DNA of 64,000 nt from Vibrio sp. AND4 (GCF_000171815.1 NZ_ABGR01000011.1:1-64000); one strand, 5' to 3'. Shown: positions 18,258 through 30,039, numbered from the stretch's first letter. A program made the numbers and translations. Notes: generated by a model not told the origin, from the sequence alone.

Positions 18258-18458
18258 ATGCTACGTGAGTTTTCTGTATACCGTCCACGTCAAGTGGCGC
18301 GTTTCGTTAAGACTTTATTCAAAGGTCAGTTTTCAATTTCAGGTGTAGGCCAGTTTCGCTTTGACAACGGAAAGGTGCTGTTGCCCGATACCAAGAACCC
18401 CCAACAACTCTCTGTATTTAGAGAGGTAAACCAAGCAATTTTATCTCTCCCGATTTAA
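18258..18458 (+). CDS. ytfK: DUF1107 protein YtfK
   Basis: A 66-residue soluble protein whose sequence aligns along its full length with E. coli YtfK (RPRQVARFVKTLFKGQF against the E. coli PLQVAKYVKILFRGRL region). In E. coli YtfK stimulates SpoT-dependent (p)ppGpp build-up during phosphate or fatty-acid starvation. The open frame extends 25 codons further upstream, but GAGGTG at 18249-18254 and homology point to the ATG at 18258. It is divergent from ytfJ. Confidence 0.9.
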   Translation: MLREFSVYRPRQVARFVKTLFKGQFSISGVGQFRFDNGKVLLPDTKNPQQLSVFREVNQAILSLPI

Positions 18459-18475
18459 TGATAATCACTGTGAAC

Positions 18476-18498
18476 CTAAGTCACCTTGAGGTGCTTAG
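18476..18498 (+). repeat. Hairpin directly after ytfK
   Basis: CTAAG pairs with CTTAG and CACCT with AGGTG around a 2-base gap, giving a 10-bp stem with one bulge, just ahead of the terminator. Confidence 0.45.
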
Positions 18499-18500
18499 TT

Positions 18501-18530
18501 AAAAAAGAGCGATTTTTGTCGCTCTTTTTG
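18501..18530. terminator. Bidirectional terminator between ytfK and msrA
   Basis: AAAAAGAGCGA and TCGCTCTTTTT pair perfectly (18502-18512 with 18519-18529) around a 6-base loop, giving a T-run on either strand. Confidence 0.9.
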
Positions 18531-18538
18531 ATCTGCAC

Positions 18539-19177
18539 TCAACTTGGAAGGTTTGGTGGGAAGCACACGCCAGTCCCCCCTAATCCACAGTAGCCATTTG
18601 GGTTTTTGGCCAGATACTGCTGGTGGTAAGTTTCAGCAAAGTAGTAAGGGCCTGCGGGGTGAATTTCTGTGGTGATGGTCGAGCGTTGATCTTGTTGTAG
18701 TGCGCTTTGATATTGAGCTTTTGATTGCTCGGCTATGTCTTGTTGTTTTTGCGAGTAAGTGTAAATCGCAGAGCGGTATTGGGTTCCTAAGTCGTTACCT
18801 TGGCGCATGCCTTGTGTTGGATCGTGTTTTTCCCAAAAAACGGTGAGTAATTGTGCCAGAGAAATCACGCGCTCATCAAAGACCACACGAATCACTTCAG
18901 TGTGGCCGGTCTTACCTGTACACACTTCTTCATATGTTGGGTTTGGCGTATAACCCCCGGCGTAACCGACAGACGTTGATACTACGCCCTCGATTTGCCA
19001 GAACAATCGCTCAGCCCCCCAGAAACAACCCATCCCTAATAAAATCTGTTGTTGGTGAGCTTGCGGCTGTGCCGTTAGACTCGACTGATTAACAAAATGT
19101 GTGTCATCAATTTGTATTGACGTTTTTCTACCTGGCAAAGCATCTTCTATACTGATAATTGTCGGTTTGTTGAGCAT
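18539..19177 (-). CDS. msrA: Peptide methionine-S-sulfoxide reductase MsrA
   Basis: A 212-residue enzyme that repairs oxidised methionine in proteins. The catalytic motif GCFWGAE has its cysteine at residue 51. Resolving cysteines Cys-197 and Cys-205 sit in the C-terminal tail GYCGLGGTGVCFP, as in E. coli MsrA (212 residues). SVGYAGG and the EHHPAGPYYFAETYHQQYL-like region are conserved. It is monocistronic and faces ytfK. Confidence 0.96.
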   Translation of the reverse strand: MLNKPTIISIEDALPGRKTSIQIDDTHFVNQSSLTAQPQAHQQQILLGMGCFWGAERLFWQIEGVVSTSVGYAGGYTPNPTYEEVCTGKTGHTEVIRVVFDERVISLAQLLTVFWEKHDPTQGMRQGNDLGTQYRSAIYTYSQKQQDIAEQSKAQYQSALQQDQRSTITTEIHPAGPYYFAETYHQQYLAKNPNGYCGLGGTGVCFPPNLPS

Positions 19178-19343
19178 GGTATTTGTCCCTTAATACGAGT
19201 CTTAAGTTTGCGAATGATTGTGTTTGTTGCGAATATGATTTTATGATGACATAGACCGTGATAAACCTACTAAAATTACAGACTTGGCCTTTATTTGGCG
19301 TTATTATTGTTTACATTTATTTAACCTCACCCAGCTAAAAAGC

Positions 19344-21056
19344 ATGATAAGAAAAGCTATCCCGATCACTGTCAGTTTACTTCTCTTTTCTCATAGCGCC
19401 TACGCCGATGTCGCCCTAACAATTAAGGGTATTGATGGTGCGCTAGAAGATAATGTGAATGCCTACTTGTCTTCCGTTCCTGAAGAGGACTATTCCACGT
19501 CGTTGCGCTTTCAGGCGCGACTAGAGAAAAGCATCAATGAAGCGCTCAATGCACTTGGCTACTATCATGCGAAAATCTCATACACTGTTACGAAAAAAAA
19601 TGATGAATTGATCGTCAACATTCAACCTGGCGAACCAGTTAGAATCAAACAAATGGATGTGGTGATTTCGGGAGAAGCGGCGCAAGATGAGCAATTTACC
19701 AAGCTCATAAAAAAATCGCGTTTGAAAGAGGGCCGAATTTTAAATCAAGGGGCGTACGATTCTCTGAAATCGGGTATTCGTAATCTAGCGCTACAGCGCG
19801 GCTACTTTAATGGTGATTTTACATTGAGCCGTTTAGAAGTGGTGCCGGAGGTTAATCAAGCTAACGTTCGTCTGCATTATGACAGCGGTATCCGTTATCA
19901 CTTTGGTAAAGTTGATATCATAAACAGTCAGATCTGGGACGAACGTGTTGACTCTTTACGTCCATTTAAGAGCGGTGACCCCTACTTGGTTTCAGAAGTG
20001 GGTGAATACAACCAAAACTTATCGAATACAGATTGGTTCTCATCGGTATTTGTTGAGCCAGACTTAACTAAGCTTGATGAAGGTCGAGATTTACCTATCA
20101 AGGTCACGCTTGAGCCTGCTGCGAGAAACCAGATTGAAACGGGTATTGGTTACTCTACTGATACTGGTGTACGCGGTACGTTAAAGTGGAAAAAGCCCTG
20201 GGTGAGTGGAAGAGGGCATAGCTTCGATACGGCGCTCTCTCTCTCTAAACCTGAGCAGACGATTACAGCAGGCTACAAAATTCCACTTGATGACGTACTG
20301 CACGAATACTACCAACTTCAGTTTGGTTTAAAGCATCTCGATAATCGCGATACAGAAAGTTTGGAATCGAACTTGGCGGTCGAACGTCACTGGATTACCG
20401 ATGGTGGTTGGCACAAAACCTTGTATGTTCGTCACTTATACGAAAACTTCTCGCAAGGTTTGCAAGAAGATGGTGTGCAGTTTGTCTTGCCTGGGGCTTC
20501 TTTCTCTCGGACGCGAACTCGTGGCGGTAACATGCCAATGTGGGGGGACAAACAGAACGTGACGCTTGAGTACGGTGATCCAGCATTACTGTCTGAGACT
20601 CGTGTGCTTCGCTTGTTAGGCCGTACATCTTGGATCCGTGGAATTGGGAAAAACCACCGTGGCTTATTCCGCCTTGAAGGTGGTGCCAATATCACCGAGG
20701 AATTTGAAAAACTCTCGCCATCGCTGCGCTTCTTTGCTGGTGGTGACAACAACATTCGTGGTTACGGCTACGAATCGATCTCACCAAAGGATTCAAGTGG
20801 CGCATTGACTGGTGCGAAATACATGGTAACCAGTTCATTGGAGTACCAATATCGTGTACATGGCAACTGGTGGGGTGCAGTATTCTATGATATTGGTGAT
20901 GCGTTTAATGAGACCCCTGAATGGAACTCGGGTGCAGGTGTAGGTATCCGCTGGGCATCACCGGTGGGGCCGGTGAGTTTTGACTTTGCTTGGGGTCTGG
21001 ACTCTGAACCCCATCCTGAATTCCGTGTTCACTTCTCTTTGGGGCCAGAGCTATGA
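19344..21056 (+). CDS. tamA: Translocation and assembly module subunit TamA
   Basis: A 570-residue Omp85-family outer-membrane protein. It has a signal peptide (about 1-21, AYA-DVA), three POTRA domains (about 22-250) and a 16-strand barrel from about 265 to the end, including GGDNNIRGYGYESISP, which contains the conserved RGY motif of the Omp85 family. With TamB it helps insert certain autotransporters and supports lipid transport to the outer membrane. The open frame begins 20 codons earlier at a TTG, but the ATG at 19344 opens directly into the signal peptide. tamB overlaps the end by four bases. Confidence 0.93.
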   Translation: MIRKAIPITVSLLLFSHSAYADVALTIKGIDGALEDNVNAYLSSVPEEDYSTSLRFQARLEKSINEALNALGYYHAKISYTVTKKNDELIVNIQPGEPVRIKQMDVVISGEAAQDEQFTKLIKKSRLKEGRILNQGAYDSLKSGIRNLALQRGYFNGDFTLSRLEVVPEVNQANVRLHYDSGIRYHFGKVDIINSQIWDERVDSLRPFKSGDPYLVSEVGEYNQNLSNTDWFSSVFVEPDLTKLDEGRDLPIKVTLEPAARNQIETGIGYSTDTGVRGTLKWKKPWVSGRGHSFDTALSLSKPEQTITAGYKIPLDDVLHEYYQLQFGLKHLDNRDTESLESNLAVERHWITDGGWHKTLYVRHLYENFSQGLQEDGVQFVLPGASFSRTRTRGGNMPMWGDKQNVTLEYGDPALLSETRVLRLLGRTSWIRGIGKNHRGLFRLEGGANITEEFEKLSPSLRFFAGGDNNIRGYGYESISPKDSSGALTGAKYMVTSSLEYQYRVHGNWWGAVFYDIGDAFNETPEWNSGAGVGIRWASPVGPVSFDFAWGLDSEPHPEFRVHFSLGPEL

Positions 21057-24000
21057 TAAAAACGACGCTGAAGTGGACGAAATGGTTCTCAATCGGTCTC
21101 CTAACTCTCATGGTTTTGCTGGTCATTTTTGTCGGCACCATTTTATCTACCCATCCGGGGTTAAAGCTGGCGATTTGGGGCGCGGAGAAAGCGTTACCGC
21201 AACTTAAAGTCGAGCAAATTCAAGGTTCATTATTCCCTGGTTTTACACTGCATAACGTCAGCTTTGTGGATGATTCTCTCCATATCGATACCCAAGTGGA
21301 AAGCGTCACTCTGGCGATGAACTTCCGTTGTTTCTTCGACCCTAAAGTGTGTGTGGATGAGCTCGCGCTAAAGGGGGTTAAGTTCCAAATGCCAGCGTTG
21401 CCACCAGCAGGCGATGAGCCGGAAGCATCGCCACCATTGCGATCTATCAGCACACCAGTGCCTATCTTCGTTAATAAAGTGAGCTTGAACGACATCAGCC
21501 TTAACATCTTAGGCAATAAGATAGATTGGCAAGATTTCTCAACGGCATTGTCAATGCAAGGCGATCGCTTGGTGATTGCCCCTACGGCGTTGAAGGCGAT
21601 CAATGTGGCGCTGGCACCGACTGAAGAAGCGTCAGAAAAGCAGCCAGAACAGGCAACACAAAGCCAGCCAAAGGATACGAAAACTCAAGCTAGCGAAGAA
21701 GTGAAACCAACCGCTGAAACCAAGCCAGAAGGTATTATGCTGCCAGAGGTATGGATTCCGCTTACTATTGAAGCAAAACGGCTAGATATTCATGACTTTA
21801 AATTAGCTGGTGACACTCCCGTGATTGTTCATCACTTAGGTTTAGAGGCAACGGCAGGTGGTGACAAAGTTGATGTTAAAACGCTAGAGCTTGATATGCC
21901 AGAGGTCGAAGGTCAGCTAAGTACACAGGTGACATTATCAGCCGATTATCCAATTCAAGCACAGATTGACGCCTTGGTTAAACAAGCGGACGTAAAAGGT
22001 CAAAAACTGTCATTGTCTGCATCGGGTTCGGTGGGGGATTTATCATTACAGGCGACGCTATCTGATTTGGTGAAAGCCAAGATTGAAGGTCAAGTCCAAC
22101 CGCTCAAACCTGAGTTGCCATTCGATATCCAACTGAAAGATCTCTCTGCGCAATGGCCACTGAGTGGTAAGAGTGACTACCAAGTCTCAGTTCCGAGTCT
22201 CGCGGCCAAAGGTTCACTAGAGGGCTATAAGGTTGCACTAGAAACGATGGCGTCGGGTAAAGATATTCCTGATGTAGACGTGGTGTTAAACGGCAAAGGG
22301 ACTCTGGAGCAGATCGACCTAGAGAAGATGGTTGTAAAAACACTAGGTGGTGAATTAGCTGGTAAGCTGATGGCCAACTGGGCTGCGCCAATCAACTGGC
22401 AAGCCGATCTGAACCTGAAGAACATTCAACCAGGCCTGCAGTGGAAAGAGGTTGAAGGTAACATTAGTGGCAGTCTATCAACATCTGGCTCTTTAACTGA
22501 GCAAGGCGGGTGGCAGGTGAGCCTACCGAAATTGGATATTGATGGTATTTTACGAGGTTACCCGCTGAATATTGAAGGTCAGCTAAAGGCATCTGACAAG
22601 ACGGGTAAAGGCGAGGATATTCAGCTCAATACCCCAGGCTTAGTTTTGTCCCATGGCCCCAATTTACTGCGAGCAAAAGGTAAGATCGACAAGAAGATCT
22701 TGATGGATGTTAAGGTTAACTTCCCCGATTTCGCGAAAAGTGTGCCGGACCTTGGCGGTCAGATGAATGGTACGGTTGCGCTACGTGGTAGTTTGAAGCA
22801 GCCAAACATCAACTTAGACTTAGCGCTAAACCAAGTGAATTGGCAACAACAAGCGCAGGTTGAAACCATTACGCTGAAAGGTGATGTGACACCATTACCT
22901 GCGCCAAAAGCCGATGTGAGTCTGATTGCGAAGAACATTAGTTACGATGACATCAAAATCGACAGTGCAGACCTTGAAGTGTCTGGCGATGAGAAGTTAC
23001 ATCAACTGACGCTGGATGTGGTTTCAGACGTTGTTTCAAGCAGTTTAGAGATCGCAGGTACCTTAAAGCAAAAGCCACAGATGATCTGGGATGGCGCATT
23101 ACGTCGTCTTACGCTAGACACGCCTCAAGGCCCCTGGTCTCTGCAAAAATCCACCTCAGTTAATGTCAACATCGATAAGCAGATCGCCAAGGTTCAAGCG
23201 CATTGTTGGTTGCAAGCAAACTCAAAAGTGTGCCTCACGGAAGACATCAGCGTCGGCAAGAGTGGCGAAGCTAAGTTAGCCATAACAAACTTCGATTTTG
23301 AACAAATCAAATCGTTCTTACCAGCAGCAACTAAGCTACAGGGCTTGGTCAATGCGGATGCTTATGCGAAATGGGCGCCAGACATGAAACCGGAAGTAGC
23401 GGTGAACGTGGAGATGCCGAAAGGGCAGGTGGAGCAGGCGCTGGAGCAGCCGATTAAAGTTGGGTGGGACAGAGTCAATCTAAAAGCGAATTTAGCCCAA
23501 GATAAACTGAATGCAGAGTGGTCTTTGGATGTCACAGATAACGGTGATTTGTCCGGAAAGGTATCCTTGAATGATGTCTCGTCAGAGAGTCCAACTATCG
23601 ACGGTAATGTATCACTCTCAACGTTTCATTTGGACTTTTTAGCACCACTGATTGGCGAGTACAGCCTGTTTAAAGCGAACATGAACACGGATCTGGCTTT
23701 GTCTGGTGATGTGATGCATCCGAAAGTGAATGGCCAATTCTTAATCGATCAAATTAAACTGCAAGGTGACGTGACGCCAATCGATATTAACTCTGGCAAA
23801 GTCGCGATTAACTTTAAAGGACATCAAGCGGATTTAGATTCAAGCATTATTACGCCTGACGGCAAGCTGGAAATTAACGGTGATGCGGATTGGCGCGACC
23901 TAGAAAACTGGCACACCAAAGCAAGTGTTTTTGCCAGAGAACTGAAAGTCGATATGCCGCCAATGGTGAGAATCAAAGTTGAGCCAGACATGCGTATTGA

Positions 24001-24868
24001 TGTGACCCCTCAATTGGCCAAGATCGAAGGTGATATTAACTTGCCATGGGGACGAATTTTGGTGGATGAGCTACCACCAAGTGCGGTTGGGGTGTCTAGC
24101 GATACCGTCATCTTAAATAAAGATATGCAGCCAGTCGATGGCGAGCAAGCGTTGCCGTTTGATGTCGAAACCGACATCAATATTACGATAGGCGATGACT
24201 TCCAATTGTCGGCATTTGGCTTAAAAGGTGACTTGCAAGGTGATTTGAATGTAACGCAAAAAGACAAAGGACCGTTCATTGTTGGTGAAGTGAACATCGT
24301 TGATGGTTCTTACCGTTCATTCGGTCAAGACTTGGTGATCGAAGAAGGTAAAATCATGATGAACGGCCCTGCGGATCAGCCTTATGTGTCAATTAAAGCG
24401 ATTCGTAACCCAGATAATACTCAAGATGATGTGACAGCGGGTGTCCGAGTGACGGGGCCTGCGAGTGATCCCTCGGTGGAAATCTTCTCAGATCCGGCTA
24501 TGCCGCAGGCCAATGCGCTTTCTTACCTATTGCGTGGCCAGGATATCGATGCAGAGTCAGGGGGGAACTCGATGACCACAACCTTGATTGGTCTGAGTTT
24601 GGCGAAGAGCGGCAAAGTGGTCGGTGAGATAGGTGAGGCTTTTGGGGTACAAGATCTTCAATTAGATACGGCGGGCTCGGGTGATGACTCACAGGTCACC
24701 GTAAGTGGTTATATCTTGCCGGGTCTGCAAGTGAAATACGGCGTAGGTATCTTTACCTCGTTGGGGGAGTTTACTGTTCGTTATCGCTTGATGACAGACC
24801 TGTATCTCGAAGCGGTATCAGGCGTTGATAGTGCCGTTGACCTGCTCTACCAGTTTGAATTCAACTAA
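21053..24868 (+). CDS. tamB: Translocation and assembly module protein TamB
   Basis: A 1271-residue AsmA-like protein with a single N-terminal membrane anchor (about residues 12-35), a long periplasmic beta-taco rod, and a conserved C-terminal TamB (DUF490) domain from about 930, including LSYLLRGQDIDAESGG and GLSLAKSGKVVGEIGEAFGV. It bridges inner and outer membranes and partners TamA; related proteins carry phospholipids outward. Length matches E. coli TamB (1259). A linker rich in Gln, Glu and Lys lies near residues 185-225 (EEASEKQPEQATQSQ). The start overlaps the tamA stop. Confidence 0.94.
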   Translation: MIKTTLKWTKWFSIGLLTLMVLLVIFVGTILSTHPGLKLAIWGAEKALPQLKVEQIQGSLFPGFTLHNVSFVDDSLHIDTQVESVTLAMNFRCFFDPKVCVDELALKGVKFQMPALPPAGDEPEASPPLRSISTPVPIFVNKVSLNDISLNILGNKIDWQDFSTALSMQGDRLVIAPTALKAINVALAPTEEASEKQPEQATQSQPKDTKTQASEEVKPTAETKPEGIMLPEVWIPLTIEAKRLDIHDFKLAGDTPVIVHHLGLEATAGGDKVDVKTLELDMPEVEGQLSTQVTLSADYPIQAQIDALVKQADVKGQKLSLSASGSVGDLSLQATLSDLVKAKIEGQVQPLKPELPFDIQLKDLSAQWPLSGKSDYQVSVPSLAAKGSLEGYKVALETMASGKDIPDVDVVLNGKGTLEQIDLEKMVVKTLGGELAGKLMANWAAPINWQADLNLKNIQPGLQWKEVEGNISGSLSTSGSLTEQGGWQVSLPKLDIDGILRGYPLNIEGQLKASDKTGKGEDIQLNTPGLVLSHGPNLLRAKGKIDKKILMDVKVNFPDFAKSVPDLGGQMNGTVALRGSLKQPNINLDLALNQVNWQQQAQVETITLKGDVTPLPAPKADVSLIAKNISYDDIKIDSADLEVSGDEKLHQLTLDVVSDVVSSSLEIAGTLKQKPQMIWDGALRRLTLDTPQGPWSLQKSTSVNVNIDKQIAKVQAHCWLQANSKVCLTEDISVGKSGEAKLAITNFDFEQIKSFLPAATKLQGLVNADAYAKWAPDMKPEVAVNVEMPKGQVEQALEQPIKVGWDRVNLKANLAQDKLNAEWSLDVTDNGDLSGKVSLNDVSSESPTIDGNVSLSTFHLDFLAPLIGEYSLFKANMNTDLALSGDVMHPKVNGQFLIDQIKLQGDVTPIDINSGKVAINFKGHQADLDSSIITPDGKLEINGDADWRDLENWHTKASVFARELKVDMPPMVRIKVEPDMRIDVTPQLAKIEGDINLPWGRILVDELPPSAVGVSSDTVILNKDMQPVDGEQALPFDVETDINITIGDDFQLSAFGLKGDLQGDLNVTQKDKGPFIVGEVNIVDGSYRSFGQDLVIEEGKIMMNGPADQPYVSIKAIRNPDNTQDDVTAGVRVTGPASDPSVEIFSDPAMPQANALSYLLRGQDIDAESGGNSMTTTLIGLSLAKSGKVVGEIGEAFGVQDLQLDTAGSGDDSQVTVSGYILPGLQVKYGVGIFTSLGEFTVRYRLMTDLYLEAVSGVDSAVDLLYQFEFN

Positions 24869-24901
24869 GCTTAGCTTTTAACCCATAACTAAGGAGTGGT
24901 T

Positions 24902-25249
24902 ATGCAGCATTTGGTATTTGTGTATGGCACCTTACGCAAAGGAGAGTGCAATCATCACTTTTTGAAAACCGCTGAGTTTCTTGGGCATCATGAGACCGAT
25001 GCCCAATTCTCTTTGTATGATTTAGGCCGTTATCCCGCACTGGTTTCCGGGAAGAAAGCGATACAAGGCGAAGTGTATTTGATTGATAACGACATGCTGG
25101 GCGAGTTGGACAAGCTTGAAGATGTTCCCGTTGAGTACCGTAGAGAGAACATCGCCACGCCATTTGGCCAAGCTTGGATCTACTTATATCAAGATACCGA
25201 GCAATTAACGGAAGAGATTGCTTCTGGCGATTGGTGCCAAAGAGTGTGA
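24902..25249 (+). CDS. ytfP: Gamma-glutamylcyclotransferase-fold protein YtfP
   Basis: A 115-residue protein of the GGCT-like (BtrG/YtfP) family, with the substrate loop VYGTLRKGECNHHFL at the N terminus and the conserved LDKLEDVPVEYRRE region carrying the catalytic-type glutamate. Whether the bacterial YtfP has cyclotransferase activity is not settled. AAGGAG at 24891-24896 fixes the ATG at 24902 over the in-frame GTG six bases earlier. It follows tamB by 33 bases, the same order as in E. coli. Confidence 0.9.
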   Translation: MQHLVFVYGTLRKGECNHHFLKTAEFLGHHETDAQFSLYDLGRYPALVSGKKAIQGEVYLIDNDMLGELDKLEDVPVEYRRENIATPFGQAWIYLYQDTEQLTEEIASGDWCQRV

Positions 25250-25369
25250 ACTGTCGTTGCCGATTCAGCGTAAGCATTGAGTAGAGAAAGTGATGACTGT
25301 CGAATGAGTACTCGTTGATGCGAATGTGAGTGTAAGTCCGATGGTTTTGGTGAAGCCCAAGGGGGATTT

Positions 25370-25729
25370 ATGAGATTTATCATCATCGGCGCTATGCTTT
25401 TTTTTCTAAACGCCTGCGCGCAAACAACACTGCCAAGCTCTACTAACGCAACAGACTGGCAAGGCTTTGGTAAGCAAACTGCACTTAACGGCTCGATTGA
25501 GTTATCTGAAGAAGGTATTGCTAAGTTAGATAATACAAACCTCGCTACCGCTGAGCTCATCATGGCTTATCAAACTGGCTATCAGGAAGGGAAACAGGAA
25601 TATTGCGCACAAAGTGCTTATATCCTTGGTGTTCGAGGCGCTCCTTACTCGGGCATCTGTGACGATGTGAACCCGTTTTTCCGTAACGACTATGAATCAG
25701 GCCGAATGTCGAAGGCTGGTGGGTATTAA
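25370..25729 (+). CDS. Small lipoprotein, DUF2799-like
   Basis: A 119-residue protein with a lipoprotein signal peptide (hydrophobic residues 2-14, lipobox LNAC with Cys-16). The mature part ends with a region holding GYQEGKQEYCAQSAYILGVRGAPYSGICDD, which resembles the DUF2799 family (two cysteines that could pair). Its function is unknown. It is separated from ytfP by 120 bases and is followed by a bidirectional terminator. Confidence 0.78.
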   Translation: MRFIIIGAMLFFLNACAQTTLPSSTNATDWQGFGKQTALNGSIELSEEGIAKLDNTNLATAELIMAYQTGYQEGKQEYCAQSAYILGVRGAPYSGICDDVNPFFRNDYESGRMSKAGGY

Positions 25730-25744
25730 GTCCTGCGATAGTAG

Positions 25745-25776
25745 AAAAGAGCAGCCGATTGATTGGCTGCTCTTTT
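25745..25776. terminator. Bidirectional terminator between the lipoprotein gene and ppa
   Basis: A perfect 12-bp stem AAAAGAGCAGCC/GGCTGCTCTTTT (25745-25756 with 25765-25776) around an 8-base loop serves two convergent genes. Confidence 0.92.
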
Positions 25777-25800
25777 GTTTGATGTCTACATAGTTAGTGT

Positions 25801-26337
25801 TTACGACTTTTTGTTTTGTGCACGCTGGTAAGACTCTAGGATTTCTGCTTTTGCAGCCGCTACGTCTTCCCATCCATCGACTTGCACCCATTTTCCTGCT
25901 TCAAGTTCTTTGTAGCGCTCAAAAAACTGTGTAATTTGTGCTTTCAGCAATCTAGGGATGTCACCAACGTCTTGAATATGCTCATACTCTGTGGAAATTT
26001 TTGAGTGCGGCACGGCAAACACTTTGGCATCTTCACCTGATTCATCCGTCATTTTCAATACACCAACGGGACGGCAGCGAATCACAGAGCCAGGCATTAA
26101 TGGATAAGGCGTTGGGACCAGTACGTCGACAGGATCACCGTCAAGGGAGAGAGTATCGTTCACGTAGCCATAGTTACATGGATAAAACATAGGTGCAGAC
26201 ATGAAACGGTCAACAAACACTGCACCAGAGTCTTTATCTACTTCGTATTTGATTGGGTCTGCGTTGGCCGGGATCTCAATGACGACATAGATATCTTCAG
26301 GCAGTGATTTACCTGCTGGTACGTTATTTAGGCTCAT
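25801..26337 (-). CDS. ppa: Inorganic pyrophosphatase
   Basis: A 178-residue family I soluble pyrophosphatase, which pulls biosynthetic reactions forward by hydrolysing PPi. The metal-binding signature DGDPVDVLV near residue 66 and the N-terminal [21 protein letters not shown] match E. coli Ppa (176 residues). The longer frame adds six codons that contain the ribosome site AAAGGAG itself, so the ATG at 26337 is the start. It lies downstream of fbp but beyond the fbp terminator. Confidence 0.97.
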   Translation of the reverse strand: MSLNNVPAGKSLPEDIYVVIEIPANADPIKYEVDKDSGAVFVDRFMSAPMFYPCNYGYVNDTLSLDGDPVDVLVPTPYPLMPGSVIRCRPVGVLKMTDESGEDAKVFAVPHSKISTEYEHIQDVGDIPRLLKAQITQFFERYKELEAGKWVQVDGWEDVAAAKAEILESYQRAQNKKS

Positions 26338-26415
26338 TTGAATACTCCTTTTCATTGAAGATTAAGCGTGGAAGGGGTTAATCTGGCTAACATTTTCGCA
26401 ATTTACTTTAACGAC

Positions 26416-26446
26416 AAAAACGCGGCAGGTAAACACCAGCCGCGTT
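26416..26446 (-). terminator. Terminator after fbp
   Basis: On the minus strand AACGCGGC/GCCGCGTT pair with an inner GGT/ACC stem, followed by a U-run from the A tract 26416-26420. It lies 17 bases past the fbp stop. Confidence 0.9.
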
Positions 26447-26462
26447 GGGCAAAGGTCTGAAA

Positions 26463-27792
<1,330 letters not shown>

Positions 27793-29154
27793 ATGCACAT
27801 TCATATCTTGGGTATCTGCGGCACGTTTATGGGCGGCGCAGCAATTCTAGCGCGTCAGCTAGGTCATAAAGTGACGGGGTCGGATGCTAACGTTTACCCA
27901 CCAATGAGTACCCTGCTGGAGTCTCAAGGTATTGAAATTATTGAAGGCTTTGACCCTTCTCAGCTTGAACCACAACCTGACCTTGTGGTGATTGGTAACG
28001 CGATGAGTCGTGGTAATCCATGTGTTGAACATGTGTTAAATACCAATATACGTTACACCTCGGGTCCGCAGTGGCTGCAAGAGTTCTTATTGCACGACCG
28101 CTGGGTACTGGCAGTGTCAGGCACTCACGGAAAAACCACCACTTCAAGTATGCTAGCTTGGATCTTAGAAGACTGTGGCTACCAACCAGGGTTCTTGGTC
28201 GGTGGGGTACTGGGTAACTTCGGAGTGTCGGCTCGTTTGGGTGAGAGCATGTTTTTCGTCGTGGAAGCGGATGAATATGACAGTGCTTTTTTCGATAAAC
28301 GGTCTAAGTTTGTTCATTACCATCCGCGTACACTCATCATGAACAACCTTGAGTTCGATCATGCAGACATCTTCGACGATCTTGAAGTGATAAAGCGGCA
28401 ATTTCATCATTTGGTGCGTACTGTACCGGGTAATGGCTTGATCCTAGCGCCGAAGCAAGATTCATCTCTGCAAGACGTGATCGAGCGCGGTTGTTGGACA
28501 GAAAAACAATTCTCGGGTATTGATGGCGACTGGCAAGCGAGCAAATTGTTGGTTGATGGGTCCAAATTTGAAGTGTTACTGCAAGGTGAGAAAGTCGGTA
28601 TTGTTGATTGGGATCTTGTCGGAGACCATAATGTAGATAACGCTCTGATGGCAATCGCTGCAGCCCGTCATGTTGGGGTTGCTCCTGAGCTGGCTTGCCA
28701 GGCTCTGGGGCGCTTTATTAACACTAAACGTCGTTTAGAGCTTAAAGGCGAAGAGCAAGGTGTGACCGTTTATGATGATTTTGCACATCATCCAACGGCG
28801 ATTGAACTGACACTAGGCGGTTTACGTAACAAAGTAGGCCAAAAACGAATCCTTGCCGTTTTAGAGCCTCGCTCTGCAACCATGAAGCGTGGTGTTCACA
28901 AGAATACGATAGCTGCGTCACTGCACAGTGCAGACGAAGTGTTCTTGTTCCAACCTGATGATATTGATTGGTCGGTACAAGACATTGCCGAACAGTGTCA
29001 ACAACGTGCCTTTGTTGAAGCTGACATGGACACTTTTGTCGCCAAAATCGTCGAACGCGCGCAGCCAAGTGATCAAATCCTCGTTATGAGTAACGGTGGT
29101 TTTGGCGGTATCCACGGCAAGCTTCTTGAACAACTCAAACAAAAAGCCAAATGA
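27793..29154 (+). CDS. mpl: Murein peptide ligase Mpl
   Basis: A 453-residue Mur-ligase family enzyme that joins recovered tripeptide (L-Ala-gamma-D-Glu-meso-DAP) to UDP-MurNAc in cell-wall recycling. The ATP loop [11 protein letters not shown] is at about 109-119, and the family stretches [19 protein letters not shown] and [19 protein letters not shown] are present. Length matches E. coli Mpl (457). Its stop overlaps the ubiX start by four bases (ATGA), indicating coupled translation. Confidence 0.96.
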   Translation: MHIHILGICGTFMGGAAILARQLGHKVTGSDANVYPPMSTLLESQGIEIIEGFDPSQLEPQPDLVVIGNAMSRGNPCVEHVLNTNIRYTSGPQWLQEFLLHDRWVLAVSGTHGKTTTSSMLAWILEDCGYQPGFLVGGVLGNFGVSARLGESMFFVVEADEYDSAFFDKRSKFVHYHPRTLIMNNLEFDHADIFDDLEVIKRQFHHLVRTVPGNGLILAPKQDSSLQDVIERGCWTEKQFSGIDGDWQASKLLVDGSKFEVLLQGEKVGIVDWDLVGDHNVDNALMAIAAARHVGVAPELACQALGRFINTKRRLELKGEEQGVTVYDDFAHHPTAIELTLGGLRNKVGQKRILAVLEPRSATMKRGVHKNTIAASLHSADEVFLFQPDDIDWSVQDIAEQCQQRAFVEADMDTFVAKIVERAQPSDQILVMSNGGFGGIHGKLLEQLKQKAK

Positions 29155-29789
29155 CACCTATGCAGCAAAAAGTAACTCCAAAAAAAGCCATCACATTGGC
29201 ACTAACGGGCGCGTCTGGTGCTCCGTATGGACTTCGTCTTCTCGAGTGCCTAGTCGCAGCAGATTATCACGTGTATGTGTTGATTTCTTCGGCCGCCCGT
29301 GTGGTGATGGCGACTGAGCACAACCTGAAATTACCAAGTGGTCCTGAAGCGGCGCAAAGAGTGCTTATTGAGCATCTAAACTGCAATCCAGATAATATCA
29401 CCGTTTGCGGTAAAGACGACTGGTTCTCACCTGTGGCATCGGGCTCCGCAGCGCCAAAGCAAATGGTAGTGTGCCCATGTTCTGCGGGCAGTGTCGCGGC
29501 TATTGCACACGGCATGTCAGATAATTTGATTGAGCGTGCTGCTGATGTGGTGATGAAAGAACGTGGACAGTTACTGCTTGTGGTACGTGAAACACCTTTC
29601 TCTACCCTACATCTGGAAAACATGCACAAGCTCTCTCAGATGGGGGTCACTATTATGCCAGCAGCACCTGGCTTTTATCATCAACCAAAGAGTATTGAAG
29701 ATTTAGTGGATTTTATGGTGGCGAGAATACTTGATCACCTCGGCATTGAACAAGGTTTGGTGCCACGTTGGGGTTATGATCAACGTTGA
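29151..29789 (+). CDS. ubiX: Flavin prenyltransferase UbiX
   Basis: A 212-residue flavoprotein-family enzyme that makes the prenylated FMN cofactor used by the decarboxylase UbiD in ubiquinone synthesis. The FMN-binding start [19 protein letters not shown] and the signature [31 protein letters not shown] are clear. There is a second in-frame ATG at 29160, so the protein may be three residues shorter. Pairing with mpl is known in several gamma-proteobacteria. Confidence 0.93.
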   Translation: MTPMQQKVTPKKAITLALTGASGAPYGLRLLECLVAADYHVYVLISSAARVVMATEHNLKLPSGPEAAQRVLIEHLNCNPDNITVCGKDDWFSPVASGSAAPKQMVVCPCSAGSVAAIAHGMSDNLIERAADVVMKERGQLLLVVRETPFSTLHLENMHKLSQMGVTIMPAAPGFYHQPKSIEDLVDFMVARILDHLGIEQGLVPRWGYDQR

Positions 29790-29829
29790 TTGTGTAATCA
29801 ACAAAAGACCTTTACAATCCAAGCAACTC

Positions 29830-29957
29830 ATCGGGGAGCAAACCTTGTTGGTATTGATCTTGTCAATGCCATTGGGCGCTGAGACCTAACCGCTTAACGT
29901 TGTTGAGCAAACAGGGACCCGTATTACCTGAACCAGATAATGCTGGCGTAGGAATTG
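29830..29957 (+). ncRNA. TPP riboswitch (THI element)
   Basis: Conserved pieces of the thiamine-pyrophosphate aptamer appear in order: CGGGGAGC at the 5' side, GCTGAGACC in the pyrimidine-sensor region near 29878, GGGACCC, then ACCTGAACCAGATAATGCTGGCGTAGGAA in parts on the 3' side (about 29926-29955). It lies about 85 bases ahead of thiB, so TPP would switch off the importer. The short distance to the GTG start suggests control of translation, but this is inference. Confidence 0.93.
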
Positions 29958-30039
29958 AGTCTGGATATTGGAAATCCTTAATACCGCCTCAACCCTGTGC
30001 CGCTCCGCGCATGTAACTAATACAAATGGAGAGCGAGCA